This document shows positions 17,804 through 26,828 of a stretch of DNA of 57,018 bases, piece by piece; position 1 is the first letter of the stretch; each line of letters starts with the position of its first letter. This DNA is from Prevotella sp. (GTDB taxonomy: Bacteria > Bacteroidota > Bacteroidia > Bacteroidales > Bacteroidaceae): positions 1-57,018 of the forward strand of contig JALFOF010000064.1 in NCBI GenBank assembly GCA_022773825.1. The letters run 5' to 3'. A program made the translations under genes and the position numbers. The notes under the pieces are model-generated. The model was not told the DNA's origin. It saw only the letters and a list, made by a program, of their open reading frames with translations, and did not search any database.

Positions 17804-19168
17804 ATGAAAGCTGTATATTTCGTAGGTGCGGGTGGCATAGGCATGAGTGCCATAGCACGTTATTTCATACGTCAGGGCATGGTAGTAGCGGGATACGACA
17901 AGACTCCCTCAAAGCTGACAGAGCAACTGGAGCGCGAGGGGATGCTGATACACTACGAGGAAGACCCGGAGATGATACCTATGGCGTGCCGTAACCCAAA
18001 GGAATGTCTCGTGATATATACCCCGGCAATACCGCAGGAGCACAAGGAGATGCAATTCTTCCGCAGCGGTGGCTTCGACATCAAGAAAAGGGCGCAGGTG
18101 CTCGGTATGCTTACGCAGGCTCATAAGGGCCTCTGCGTGGCGGGAACACACGGCAAGACCACCACTTCCACTATGTGCGCACACATAATGCACCAGTCTT
18201 CCGCCGACTGCAACGCCTTCCTCGGCGGCATATCAAAGAACTATGGCACCAATTACATACTGTCAGACAATTCTGACTACGTAGTGATAGAAGCCGATGA
18301 GTTTGACCGCTCTTTCCATTGGCTGCGTCCTTGGATGACGGTCATAACCTCCTCAGACCCCGACCACCTCGACATCTACGGCACGAAAGAGGCTTATCTC
18401 GACTCGTTCCGTCACTATACAACCCTCATTCAGGACGGTGGCGCACTGATAATACACACTGGACTGGAGATGAAAGCAGAGGTGCCAGAGGGCGTTCGCA
18501 CCTATACCTACGGCGTGGAGGAAGGCGATTTCCATGCTGAGAACATCAAAATAGAGCGTGGGGAGATAACTTTCGACTTCGTATCGCCCATCGAAACCGT
18601 CCGTGGCATAACGCTCGGGCAGCCCGTACCCATAAACATTGACAACGGTGTCGGCGCTATGGCGATGGCGCAGCTTAACGGTTGCACCGCGGAGGAGCTG
18701 CGATACGGCATGAAGACATACAAAGGAGTGGACAGACGCTTTGACTTCGCGCTGCGAAACGACCGTCATGTGGTGCTGTCAGACTACGCTCACCATCCGA
18801 AAGAAATCTACCAGAGCGCAAAGAGTATGCGGGAGGTCTATCATGACCGCCATATCACCGCCATATTCCAGCCTCACCTATATACGAGGACGAGGGATTT
18901 CTATCCCGATTTCGCGGAGGCACTGTCGCAACTTGATGAGGTTATACTCTGCGACATATACCCGGCACGCGAGAAACCCATACCGGGCGTCACGTCACAA
19001 CTTATCTATGACCTCCTGAAACCAGGCGTAGAGAAGAGTATGATACACAAAGAAGACGTGCTTGACCTTGTGAAAAGCCGCGACTTCGATGTGCTTCTGA
19101 TACTCGGAGCGGGTGATTTGGATAATTATGTACCAGAAATTGCTAAGATAATTGAAGCTAAACATTAA
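17804..19168 (+). CDS. murC: UDP-N-acetylmuramate--L-alanine ligase
   Basis: Cytoplasmic ligase adding L-alanine to UDP-MurNAc, the first amino-acid step, 454 aa. Rossmann motif GAGGIGMSAIA (8-18), ATP loop GTHGKTT (114-120), SDPDHLDIYG, and SDYAHHPKEI near 325 are all characteristic. It starts 31 bp after murG, and its last 17 bp overlap the ftsQ reading frame, suggesting translational coupling of the two genes. Confidence 0.96.
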   Translation: MKAVYFVGAGGIGMSAIARYFIRQGMVVAGYDKTPSKLTEQLEREGMLIHYEEDPEMIPMACRNPKECLVIYTPAIPQEHKEMQFFRSGGFDIKKRAQVLGMLTQAHKGLCVAGTHGKTTTSTMCAHIMHQSSADCNAFLGGISKNYGTNYILSDNSDYVVIEADEFDRSFHWLRPWMTVITSSDPDHLDIYGTKEAYLDSFRHYTTLIQDGGALIIHTGLEMKAEVPEGVRTYTYGVEEGDFHAENIKIERGEITFDFVSPIETVRGITLGQPVPINIDNGVGAMAMAQLNGCTAEELRYGMKTYKGVDRRFDFALRNDRHVVLSDYAHHPKEIYQSAKSMREVYHDRHITAIFQPHLYTRTRDFYPDFAEALSQLDEVILCDIYPAREKPIPGVTSQLIYDLLKPGVEKSMIHKEDVLDLVKSRDFDVLLILGAGDLDNYVPEIAKIIEAKH

Positions 19169-19952
19169 CTGGAAGAAAACCTTCCTCGTTGCATTTGACT
19201 TGGTAATAGTGGCTTACCTCGTCATGGCCCTTACCTCGTGGAATAGACCCTCGAGGGAGAACGCCGTGTGTACGAAGGTCGTTATCGATATTGCTGACGA
19301 GAATGTGAATGGCTTTCTCAACTCCGCGGAGGTGAAAGTCCTGCTTGAACGCAGCCGTCTCTACCCACTATCGAAACGCATGGACGACATCAACCCACGG
19401 CAAATAGAGCAGGCTCTCAAAGGGATGCCTTTCGTAAAGACGGCACAATGCTATGCCACCGATGACAACCACGTATGCATTACCATAACGCAACGCACGC
19501 CGATAGTACGCGTCAAGAGCATGAACGGTGACGATTACTACATCGATGACAACGGCGGCGTGATGCCAAACTCGCAATATACCAGCGATATGATAATCGT
19601 TACAGGCAGCGTCAGCCGCCAGTACGCCTGCCAATATGTGTACCTTCTCGCCCAGGAACTGATGGGTGACGACCTCTGGCGTAATCAGGTTGAGCAGGTA
19701 AACATACTGCCCGACAAGACGGTGGAGCTCGTGCCGCGCGTCGGTAACCACGTCATTAACATCGGACAGCTGCCCACTGCCGCCACCAACGCGGAGCGAC
19801 GCGAGGCCGTTGCCGCCTTTGTTAAGAAGCAAATGCACCGTCTGGAGCTGTTCTACCGTGAGGGATTGAAGTATGCGGGCTGGGAAAGATACGAGTATAT
19901 AAGCCTTGAATACAGCAACCAGATAGTGTGCAGAAAGCGTGAAAGCAATTAA
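19152..19952 (+). CDS. ftsQ: Cell division protein FtsQ
   Basis: Bitopic membrane protein of the FtsQLB divisome subcomplex, 266 aa. A short cytoplasmic end is followed by one membrane segment (about 10-30, FLVAFDLVIVAYLVMAL) and a periplasmic part with a POTRA-like region (about 40-115) and a beta domain. The start appears to be TTG at 19152: an in-frame stop immediately precedes it and the first ATG would cut the membrane segment. The frame overlaps the end of murC by 17 bp. Position before ftsA and ftsZ supports the name; sequence conservation of FtsQ in this phylum is low. Confidence 0.85.
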   Translation: MKLNINWKKTFLVAFDLVIVAYLVMALTSWNRPSRENAVCTKVVIDIADENVNGFLNSAEVKVLLERSRLYPLSKRMDDINPRQIEQALKGMPFVKTAQCYATDDNHVCITITQRTPIVRVKSMNGDDYYIDDNGGVMPNSQYTSDMIIVTGSVSRQYACQYVYLLAQELMGDDLWRNQVEQVNILPDKTVELVPRVGNHVINIGQLPTAATNAERREAVAAFVKKQMHRLELFYREGLKYAGWERYEYISLEYSNQIVCRKRESN

Positions 19953-20005
19953 CAGAAGTGTGGATGCCATAAGTAAAAGAAAACAAAAACAAAGAAGAAA
20001 GATAT

Positions 20006-21463
20006 ATGCCAGCAAAGAATTTCGTCGTAGCCATTGAGCTTGGCTCAACAAGAATCAAGGGTATCGCAGGACAAAAGAAGCCTGATGGTAGCATAGCCGT
20101 GCTTGCCATGGTCAGCGAAGATGCCAAACAGTGCATTAGAAACGGCGTGGTCTATAACATAGACAAGACCGTGCAGTGTATCACCAGCATCGTGCAGCGC
20201 CTGAAAGGGCAGCTGAAGTCGGGCATAAAGCACGTCTATGTGGGTGTCGGAGGACAGTCCATACACTCCGAGCGCAATGTCATAGTGCGTGAGATACACA
20301 GCTCCATCCCCGTGACACAGCAGCTTATAGTGGAGATGATGGACCAGAACAGGAGCATGGAATACCCTGACATGGAGATACTCGACGTGGAAGTGCAGGA
20401 GTATCGCGCCGATGCGCTCATGCAGACCGAGCCCGTTGGCATACAATGTTCACGCCTTGACGGCAACTTCCTCAACATATTGCAGAGCAAACGCCACTAC
20501 CAGAAGCTCAATACCTGCTTTGACATAGCAGGAGTGAAGCTCGCAGAGATATATCTCGCGCCCTTCGCACTTGCCGATGCGGTGCTGACGCCAGTGGAGA
20601 AGCGCAGCGGTTGCGTCCTGGTCGATATGGGAGCGGACACCACTACCGTCATGGCGTATTACAAAAACATCGTACGCCACATCGCCGTCATACCCCTCGG
20701 AGGCAACAATATCACCAAGGACATCTGCACATTGCAGGTGGAAGAGTGCGAGGCAGAGAAGCTAAAACTGCGCTATGCCTCTGCCTACACCGCGCCAGAG
20801 GATATTGATACCACGTTAAAATACGACATTGACCGCGACCGTAAGGTAGAAAGCTCACGATTCATCGACATCATTGAGGGTAGGGTACAGGAGATAATAG
20901 CCAACGTTTGGAACCAGATTCCGGCTGATTTCTCTGAGAAGATACTCGGAGGCATCGTCCTCACCGGTGGAGCCGCTAATATGAAGAACATGGACGTAGC
21001 GTTCCGTAAGCATACAAGCATAGATAAAGTTAGGTTAGCAAAGTTCGTTACCTACACCATCAATACCACAAACGCCGAGATTAACGCCCACGATGGCACC
21101 ATGAATACCCTCCTCGGCCTTCTTGCCAAGGGCGACCAAAACTGCTATGTGCCTTCTGAAGAAATGAAACCACAGGACATCTTCGGCATGAACGATGCAT
21201 CGAAACCAACCGATGGCATAGACACCAAGCCACAGTTGCGCGACCCTCACAGCCTGCCTTCTGGCGTAGTGCAGAGCGCAGCCGAAAAGGCAGCAGCGGA
21301 AAAGGCTGCCGCTGATGCTCTGCGTAAGGTGGATGAGGAGCCCAAACCCCATGCCGGAGAAGAGGAACCGCACCATTTGGAGGGGGAAGACAAGAACAAA
21401 AAGCCGAGTCTGGGCACAAGGTTCGCAAGGTGGCTGACATCCATTGCCACCCCAGACGAGTAG
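20006..21463 (+). CDS. ftsA: Cell division protein FtsA
   Basis: Actin-like ATPase that ties FtsZ filaments to the membrane, 485 aa. The phosphate-1 loop (VAIELGSTRIKGIAG, about 8-22), the phosphate-2 region (VLVDMGADTTTVM, about 206-218) and the adenosine loop (GGIVLTGGAANMKNM) are present, with the 1C subdomain between the first two. The C-terminus has a long Ala/Lys/Glu linker and ends in an amphipathic helix (GTRFARWLTSIA), the membrane-targeting sequence. It lies 50 bp before ftsZ. Confidence 0.95.
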   Translation: MPAKNFVVAIELGSTRIKGIAGQKKPDGSIAVLAMVSEDAKQCIRNGVVYNIDKTVQCITSIVQRLKGQLKSGIKHVYVGVGGQSIHSERNVIVREIHSSIPVTQQLIVEMMDQNRSMEYPDMEILDVEVQEYRADALMQTEPVGIQCSRLDGNFLNILQSKRHYQKLNTCFDIAGVKLAEIYLAPFALADAVLTPVEKRSGCVLVDMGADTTTVMAYYKNIVRHIAVIPLGGNNITKDICTLQVEECEAEKLKLRYASAYTAPEDIDTTLKYDIDRDRKVESSRFIDIIEGRVQEIIANVWNQIPADFSEKILGGIVLTGGAANMKNMDVAFRKHTSIDKVRLAKFVTYTINTTNAEINAHDGTMNTLLGLLAKGDQNCYVPSEEMKPQDIFGMNDASKPTDGIDTKPQLRDPHSLPSGVVQSAAEKAAAEKAAADALRKVDEEPKPHAGEEEPHHLEGEDKNKKPSLGTRFARWLTSIATPDE

Positions 21464-21512
21464 TGCCCGCCACACAATCACCATAACCTTCAACCATTAA
21501 CAACAACTGACA

Positions 21513-22853
21513 ATGACAGACATTAATAACAACATACTCGACTTCGGTCCCGCCGAGAGGGCAAAGAGCATAATAAAAGTTATAGGCGTAGGTGGCGGTG
21601 GCGGCAACGCTGTTAACCACATGTACCGTGAAGGCATACACGATGTGTCGTTCGTGCTGTGCAACACCGATGCGCAGGCACTCAACGACTCTCCCGTGCC
21701 CGTGCATTTGCAGCTTGGCAAGGAAGGCCTCGGCGCAGGAAACCGTCCCGAGCGCGCTCGCGCCGCTGCTGAAGAAAGCATAGAAGACGTGCGCCGCATG
21801 CTCAATGATGGCACTAAGATGGTCTTCGTCACCGCCGGAATGGGTGGTGGAACAGGCACTGGCGCAGCACCAGTGATAGCTCGTGAGTCAAAGAACATGG
21901 GCATACTCACCGTGGGTATCGTAACCATCCCCTTCAAGTTCGAGGGCAAGAAGAAGATAAACCAAGCTCTTGACGGTGTGGAAGAGATGGCGAAGAACGT
22001 GGACGCACTGCTCGTCATCAACAACGAGCGTCTGCGTCAAATCTACGGCGACCTCTCCATGATGGAAGCATTTGCCAAGGCTGACGACACGCTCAGCGTG
22101 GCTGCCAAGAGTATTTCCGAGATAATCACCGTGCACGGAATAATAAACCTTGACTTCAGAGACGTGGAAACGGTGCTTAAAGACGGTGGTGTAGCAATCA
22201 TGTCCACTGGCTACGGCGAGGGCGAGGAGCGCGTGAAGCGCGCCATTGACGATGCCCTTAACTCACCGCTACTTAACGACAACGACGTATATAACTCCAA
22301 GAAGGTGCTCCTCTCCATCTCTTTCCATGGCGATGATGGCCAGCATAAGGGTCTGATGATGGAGGAGATGAACTACGTCAACGACTTCATGGACCAGTTT
22401 GGCACTAACTTTGAGCTCAAGTGGGGTACGGCAAACGACCCATCTCTCGGCGACAAAGTGAAGGTGACCATACTCGCCACCGGCTTCGGACTTGCCGATG
22501 TGAACAACGAACTCGCCGACCGCATGAAGAAACACACGGCAGAAGAACTCCAGAAGATGGCGGAGGAAGAAGACAAGAAAGCCAAGGACGACGCGCGACT
22601 GCAGCACTATTACGGCTCCGATGGCAGCAACACGCTGCAGAAACGCCGCCCCAACATCTTCCTCTTCTCTTCCAATGACCTCGACAACGAGGACCTTATC
22701 ATTGCCGTAGAGAACAGTCCGACATACAATCGCACGCGACAGAAGCAGGAAGAATTGTTGCATCTCATGGTGGGATACCACGCTGTGGAGGAAGAAACGC
22801 CTGCTCCAGAGAAACCAACAGCCAAGCCCGGCGGAGTGATAAGTTTCATGTAA
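21513..22853 (+). CDS. ftsZ: Cell division protein FtsZ
   Basis: Tubulin-like GTPase that forms the Z ring, 446 aa. GVGGGGGNAVNHM (26-38) and the tubulin signature GGGTGTG (111-117) form the GTP site; NNERLRQIYG and LNDFRDVE-like NLDFRDVETVLKDGG follow, with the T7 loop. The C-terminal linker is charged and the protein ends in PGGVISFM, presumably the peptide bound by FtsA and other partners. It is the last gene of the cluster and is followed by a very strong terminator built from repeat units. Confidence 0.97.
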   Translation: MTDINNNILDFGPAERAKSIIKVIGVGGGGGNAVNHMYREGIHDVSFVLCNTDAQALNDSPVPVHLQLGKEGLGAGNRPERARAAAEESIEDVRRMLNDGTKMVFVTAGMGGGTGTGAAPVIARESKNMGILTVGIVTIPFKFEGKKKINQALDGVEEMAKNVDALLVINNERLRQIYGDLSMMEAFAKADDTLSVAAKSISEIITVHGIINLDFRDVETVLKDGGVAIMSTGYGEGEERVKRAIDDALNSPLLNDNDVYNSKKVLLSISFHGDDGQHKGLMMEEMNYVNDFMDQFGTNFELKWGTANDPSLGDKVKVTILATGFGLADVNNELADRMKKHTAEELQKMAEEEDKKAKDDARLQHYYGSDGSNTLQKRRPNIFLFSSNDLDNEDLIIAVENSPTYNRTRQKQEELLHLMVGYHAVEEETPAPEKPTAKPGGVISFM

Positions 22854-22879
22854 TGTCGGGGCATCTTACTGTTAACAGT

Positions 22880-22964
22880 ACGAAAGCGATGCTTTCACGC
22901 GGCTAAAGGGCTGCTTTTACACCGTAACGATATCGTTCCCGCGGTGTAAAAGCAGCCCTTTTGC
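22880..22964. repeat. 22-bp-period dyad array, copy 3 (4 diverged units), acting as the ftsZ terminator
   Basis: Units start at 22880, 22902, 22924 and 22946 with exact 22-bp spacing. Units 2 and 4 are perfect inverted copies: 22905-22923 pairs with 22943-22961 over 19 bp, and the arm ends in CCCTTTTGCG. Although the sequence has drifted from the consensus, both arms have changed together. It terminates the dcw transcript. Confidence 0.75.
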
Positions 22965-23004
22965 GTTGCCAACCCACACTTCACGTTTGTTAACACAATG
23001 GGAT

Positions 23005-23102
23005 AACCCTACCACCTCCAACCAACAACCTCCTCACCTCCCACCCATAACCTCCCACCTCTAACCCACAACCTCCCACCTCCCACCCATAACCTCCAAC
23101 CA
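23005..23102. repeat. C-rich repeat leading to the dgt start codon
   Basis: Units of about 21 bp of the type AACCTCCCACCTCCCACCCAT, pyrimidine-rich on the plus strand, run to within a few bases of the dgt ATG. No G-rich arm precedes it. Confidence 0.75.
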
Positions 23103-23105
23103 TCC

Positions 23106-24479
23106 ATGAACTGGCAAACCCTTATATCCAACAAACGCCTCGGGCAGACAGGCTCGCATCCCGGCTTAGGCGGCACCGATGCCGGTGCTCACCACCCCGA
23201 GCGCCACGACGACCGGTCAGAGTTTAAGCGCGACTACGACCGCCTTATCTTCTCCGCCCCCTTCCGCCGCCTTCAGAACAAGACGCAGGTCTTCCCCCTG
23301 CCAGGCAGCATCTTCGTCCACAACCGCCTCACCCACTCCCTTGAAGTGGCGAGTGTCGGAATGTCTCTCGGCAGCGACGTGGCCCGCGACATCATCCGTC
23401 GCAACCCCGCCCTTGCCGGGTCGCGCATCGAGGAGCTGGGAACCATCGTGTCCACCGCCTGCCTTGCCCATGACCTCGGTAACCCACCCTTTGGCCATTC
23501 AGGCGAGAAAGCCATACAAACCTTCTTCACGGAGAACGAGGGCTCACGCCTTCGCGGCATCATCTCCGAGCCTCTCTGGGACGACCTCACCCATTTCGAG
23601 GGCAATGCCAATGCCTTCCGACTGCTTACCCATCGCTATTCCGGCAGGCGCACGGGCGGCTTCGTGATGACTTACTCCATGCTCGCCTCCATAGTGAAGT
23701 ACCCCTTCGCCTCCGCCTGTGCCGGGGAGCACGGCAAATTCGGTTTCTTCGCCTCCGAGGCAGATACCTTCCGCACCGTGGCAGACGAGCTGGGCATGAT
23801 ACGCCTCTCCGCCCCCGGCGAGCCATTACGCTATGCCCGCCATCCACTCGTGTACCTTGTGGAGGCGGCAGACGATATTTGCTATGAGATAATGGACATA
23901 GAGGACGCCCACAAACTGAAGCTACTCTCTTACGAGGAGACGCGCGCCCTGCTGCTTGGCTTCTTCGATGAGGATGTGCAGGCACACATCATGGAGCGCA
24001 TAGAGACGGAGAACATCACCGACCTCAACGAGCAGATAGTGTATATGCGCGCCAGTGTCATCGGCAAACTGGAGAACGAGTGCGCCGCTACCTTCCTCGC
24101 CAACGAGCAGAGCATCATGGACGGCACCTTCAGCGGTTCGCTGATAAAGAGCATCGGCACACGCCAGAGGGAGGCATACCGTCGCTGTTCGGAGGTGGCA
24201 TACGAGAAGATATACCGCTCCAAGCCCGTCCTCGACGTGGAACTGGCGGGCTACCGCGTCATGACAACACTCATGGAACAGCTCATCGACGCCGCCGTGC
24301 GCCCTGACCGCTTCTATTCGCAGCAGTTGCTGAGGCGCGTCAGCAGCCAATATGAGATAGACTCGCCCGATGTGGAGACACGCGTCATGGCGGCGGTGGA
24401 TTTCATCGCTGGCATGACGGATGTCTTCGCCCTCGACTTCTACCAGAAAATCAATGGCACCTCGCTGCCCATCGTCTGA
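23106..24479 (+). CDS. dgt: Deoxyguanosinetriphosphate triphosphohydrolase
   Basis: HD-domain enzyme that hydrolyses dGTP (or dNTPs) to the nucleoside and triphosphate, 457 aa. The metal ligands are visible: H77 in RLTHSLEV, H122-D123 in AHDLGNPPFGHSGE, and a late Asp in EAADDICYEIMDIEDA. The start region DRLIFSAPFRRLQNKTQVF is typical. The ATG immediately follows a pyrimidine-rich repeat, so the mRNA leader is essentially that repeat. A ComEA-like gene starts 20 bp after its stop. Confidence 0.94.
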   Translation: MNWQTLISNKRLGQTGSHPGLGGTDAGAHHPERHDDRSEFKRDYDRLIFSAPFRRLQNKTQVFPLPGSIFVHNRLTHSLEVASVGMSLGSDVARDIIRRNPALAGSRIEELGTIVSTACLAHDLGNPPFGHSGEKAIQTFFTENEGSRLRGIISEPLWDDLTHFEGNANAFRLLTHRYSGRRTGGFVMTYSMLASIVKYPFASACAGEHGKFGFFASEADTFRTVADELGMIRLSAPGEPLRYARHPLVYLVEAADDICYEIMDIEDAHKLKLLSYEETRALLLGFFDEDVQAHIMERIETENITDLNEQIVYMRASVIGKLENECAATFLANEQSIMDGTFSGSLIKSIGTRQREAYRRCSEVAYEKIYRSKPVLDVELAGYRVMTTLMEQLIDAAVRPDRFYSQQLLRRVSSQYEIDSPDVETRVMAAVDFIAGMTDVFALDFYQKINGTSLPIV

Positions 24480-24499
24480 CCTGACGTGCCGTTTCCGCT

Positions 24500-25456
24500 A
24501 TGAGGTTTCACCGCAAAAACCGCTTCCCCGTCATGCGCGAGAGCGACAGGAAAGCCCTCGCCTTTGTCGTACTGCTTATTGTCAGCGTCACGCTGACATT
24601 GTATTTCGCGCGTCAGCACAGTGCCGTGGAGCGTGCCAACAACCGTTCAGGGCATCCCGTCTCCGCCGTAAAGCGTGGCAATGGCGGTGCTTACGGCTAC
24701 GCACAGCCTGACGTTGGCTTCGGCGACGGCTCGGTGGCAGCCTCCCGTGACGGTCTTGCCGCCCGCCTTTTCCCTTTCGACCCCAACACCGCCGACAGCA
24801 CCACGCTGCTGCGTCTCGGCTTGAAACCGTGGCAGGTGCGTAGCATATACAAATACAGGGCTCATGGCGGATGCTTCCGTAAGCCCGAGGATTTCGCGCG
24901 ACTCTATGGGCTCACCCTTGCGCAGTACCGCCGTTTGGAGCCTTATATCCGCATCAAGCCGGAGGTAATGGCAGCCGATGTGGTGGGCAGGACAGCCGAA
25001 AGGCGTGTGGAAAAGCGTGAACCAGCCAGGGAGCAGCGGCGCTCGTACCCGGAAAAGCTGACCCTCGATGACGCGAAAGTGGATATTAACACCGCCGACA
25101 CGGCGCTCCTCATGCGCATACCCGGCATCGGACCCTATTTCGCGCGGCGCATAGTGGAGCTGCGCCAGCGTCGTAAGGCTTTCGTGGAGGTGGATGAGCT
25201 ACTCGCGATACGCAATTTCCCGGAGACGGCATTGCCCTATATGACCGCCTCGCACAGCTTTCCGCCGCTCCGTATCAACAGCATGACGCTGAAGGAGTTG
25301 CAGGCGCATCCGCTGCTCAACTACACTCAGTCTCGCGACATCATAGCCCTCCGCCGCACCTCGGGTCCCATACGCTCCGTCAGCGACATGGCGTTGCTCA
25401 GGTCCTTCAGTCCCGACCAACTGTCGCGCATAGCCCCCTTTATAGTGTTTGAATAG
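24500..25456 (+). CDS. Membrane-anchored helix-hairpin-helix protein, ComEA-like
   Basis: A 318-aa protein with one N-terminal membrane segment (about 20-38, ALAFVVLLIVSVTLTLYFA) and several helix-hairpin-helix units outside: FDPNTADSTTLLRLGL (about 93-108), VDINTADTALLMRIPGIGPYFARRI (starting near 194) and LRINSMTLKELQAHPLL (near 260). Proteins of this type bind double-stranded DNA at the cell surface; ComEA does so in natural transformation. Whether this one acts in DNA uptake is not shown by the sequence, and no other competence gene is nearby. It probably shares a transcript with dgt. Confidence 0.82.
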   Translation: MRFHRKNRFPVMRESDRKALAFVVLLIVSVTLTLYFARQHSAVERANNRSGHPVSAVKRGNGGAYGYAQPDVGFGDGSVAASRDGLAARLFPFDPNTADSTTLLRLGLKPWQVRSIYKYRAHGGCFRKPEDFARLYGLTLAQYRRLEPYIRIKPEVMAADVVGRTAERRVEKREPAREQRRSYPEKLTLDDAKVDINTADTALLMRIPGIGPYFARRIVELRQRRKAFVEVDELLAIRNFPETALPYMTASHSFPPLRINSMTLKELQAHPLLNYTQSRDIIALRRTSGPIRSVSDMALLRSFSPDQLSRIAPFIVFE

Positions 25457-25488
25457 CTGTCTCTTGCAGACAGTCCTGGCATAGCATC

Positions 25489-25573
25489 GCAATCGCTATG
25501 CTTTTGCATTGTAATCACTATGCTTTTACGTTGCAATCTCTATGCTTTTACATCGTAATCGCTATGCTTTTGC
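25489..25573. repeat. 22-bp-period dyad array, copy 4 (4 units, reverse orientation)
   Basis: Units start at 25489, 25511, 25533 and 25555 and read (GCAA/GTAA)TCGCTATGCTTTT(A/G)C, the reverse of copies 1 and 2. It lies between convergent genes, the ComEA-like gene and lpxH. Confidence 0.85.
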
Positions 25574-25611
25574 GGCACGGCGGTTTTGTTGTCTTTCGTG
25601 GGGCGGAGTGC

Positions 25612-25640
25612 AAAAAGAAAGGCGACAGTTATTTGTCGCC
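25612..25640 (-). terminator. Terminator overlapping the lpxH stop codon
   Basis: On the minus strand GGCGACA pairs with TGTCGCC (25621-25627 with 25634-25640) and TTTCTTTTTG follows. The lpxH stop codon (25629-25631) lies in the six-base loop, so the last codons of the gene also encode the terminator stem. Confidence 0.75.
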
Positions 25641-26438
25641 TTCCACGTAGTTTTCCATAAAGATGTGTTCTCCGTCGAACACGGCGTAGGTAAACTGCCA
25701 AATCCAGTCGCCCAGTATCATCATGCGGCTCTGTTTTGTCAGCAGCAAGTCCAGTTCTATGTGCCTGTGCCCGAAGAGGAAATAGTCTATGTCGGGGTGT
25801 GTGCGCAGGTAATCCTTCGCGAACAGCACGAGGTGCTCCTTGTCTTCGCCCATGTATGGCGGCTCCTTGCCGTCCTCCCGCTTCATCCTTGAGTGCTTCG
25901 CCCAGTTCAGTCCCAGCATCATGCCCCAGTAGGGGTGCAGGAAGTTGAGGGCCTTCTGGCAGAGGCTGTTGTGGAAGCACCATCTCAGAGCCTTGAACTT
26001 CGGGTCGGGGTCGCCCAGTCCGTCGCCGTGCGCGAGGAAGAATGTCTTTCCGTGCAGCTCCACGGTGGTAGGCTTGCGGTGCAGTATCACGCCACATTCC
26101 TGCTCCAGGTAGCCGTAGGTCCAGAGGTCGTGGTTGCCCACGAAGTAGTGCACCTCCACGCCCATGTCGGTCAGTTCGGAGAGTTTGCCGAGGAAGCGCG
26201 TGTAGCCCTTGGGCACCACGTAGCGGTATTCGTTCCAGAAGTCGAACATATCGCCGAGCAGATAGACCGCTTCCGCCTTGTTTTTTATCTCGTCGAGGAA
26301 GCGCACGAGGCGGCGTTCCTGCGTGCGGCGGTGCTCTATGGCGAGTGAGCCGAGGTGTGCGTCGGCGAGGAAATAGGTGTAGCGTGCCGCTGGTTGCTCA
26401 GCGTCGTGTGTGGCGCGATGCCTGTCTGGTCTTTCCAT
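25629..26438 (-). CDS. lpxH: UDP-2,3-diacylglucosamine hydrolase LpxH
   Basis: Calcineurin-type phosphoesterase of 269 aa that cleaves UDP-diacyl-GlcN to lipid X in lipid A synthesis, at the inner face of the membrane. The metal site is complete: DAHLG, GDMFDFW, GNHD, HGDG and GHRH, in order. I chose the ATG at 26438 (MERPDRH); the frame continues to an ATG at 26483, but that start would overlap the preceding gene by 23 bp and adds a tail without family character. It is the last gene of a four-gene minus-strand run and ends in a terminator that includes its stop codon. Confidence 0.9.
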   Translation of the reverse strand: MERPDRHRATHDAEQPAARYTYFLADAHLGSLAIEHRRTQERRLVRFLDEIKNKAEAVYLLGDMFDFWNEYRYVVPKGYTRFLGKLSELTDMGVEVHYFVGNHDLWTYGYLEQECGVILHRKPTTVELHGKTFFLAHGDGLGDPDPKFKALRWCFHNSLCQKALNFLHPYWGMMLGLNWAKHSRMKREDGKEPPYMGEDKEHLVLFAKDYLRTHPDIDYFLFGHRHIELDLLLTKQSRMMILGDWIWQFTYAVFDGEHIFMENYVEGDK

Positions 26439-26460
26439 GATGTCGTTGTTGGTTGTCGTT

Positions 26461-26781
26461 TTACTCAAAACCCAGTTCCACACGCGCCTCTTCGGTCATC
26501 ATGGACTTGTCCCATTCTGGCTCGAAGACCATGTTGACGTTGGCTGAGGTAACGCCGCTGACGGCGGAAACCTTGGTGCGCACGTCCTCAATGATGAAGT
26601 CGGCGGCGGGGCAAGAGGGCGCGGTGAACGTCATGTCGATGTCGAGTGCGCCGTCCATGCTGAGGTCTATCTTGTAGATGAGACCGAGGTCGTAGATGTT
26701 TACGGGTATTTCGGGGTCGAAGACGGTCTTCAGCACTTCGATGATGCGCTGTTCTGTCTGTGAATGTTCTTCCTGTGTCAT
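26461..26781 (-). CDS. MIP18/SufT-family Fe-S cluster assembly protein (DUF59)
   Basis: A small cytoplasmic protein of 106 aa covering the whole DUF59 domain: VFDPEIPVNIYDLGLIYKI (about 20-38), the conserved FTAPSCPAADF with its reactive Cys near 65, and VRTKVSAVSGVTSANVN. Related proteins (SufT, human CIAO2, PaaD) help deliver Fe-S clusters to target proteins. No suf genes are in the window, so its clients are unknown. It lies 22 bp upstream of lpxH and 47 bp downstream of radC, probably in one transcript. Confidence 0.88.
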   Translation of the reverse strand: MTQEEHSQTEQRIIEVLKTVFDPEIPVNIYDLGLIYKIDLSMDGALDIDMTFTAPSCPAADFIIEDVRTKVSAVSGVTSANVNMVFEPEWDKSMMTEEARVELGFE

Positions 26782-26828
26782 GTCTATATTATATATAATG
26801 TGTAAAAGTGTGGCGTGCCGTTATGCCG

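Noticed and set aside
6639..22853. Loss of murF as a cluster deletion
   Set aside because: murF is commonly located elsewhere in Bacteroidota, and the gene junctions here show no deletion scar.
25489..25573. Dyad arrays as tRNA or phage attachment sites
   Set aside because: Only one of eight copies is near a tRNA gene and none is flanked by an integrase gene.
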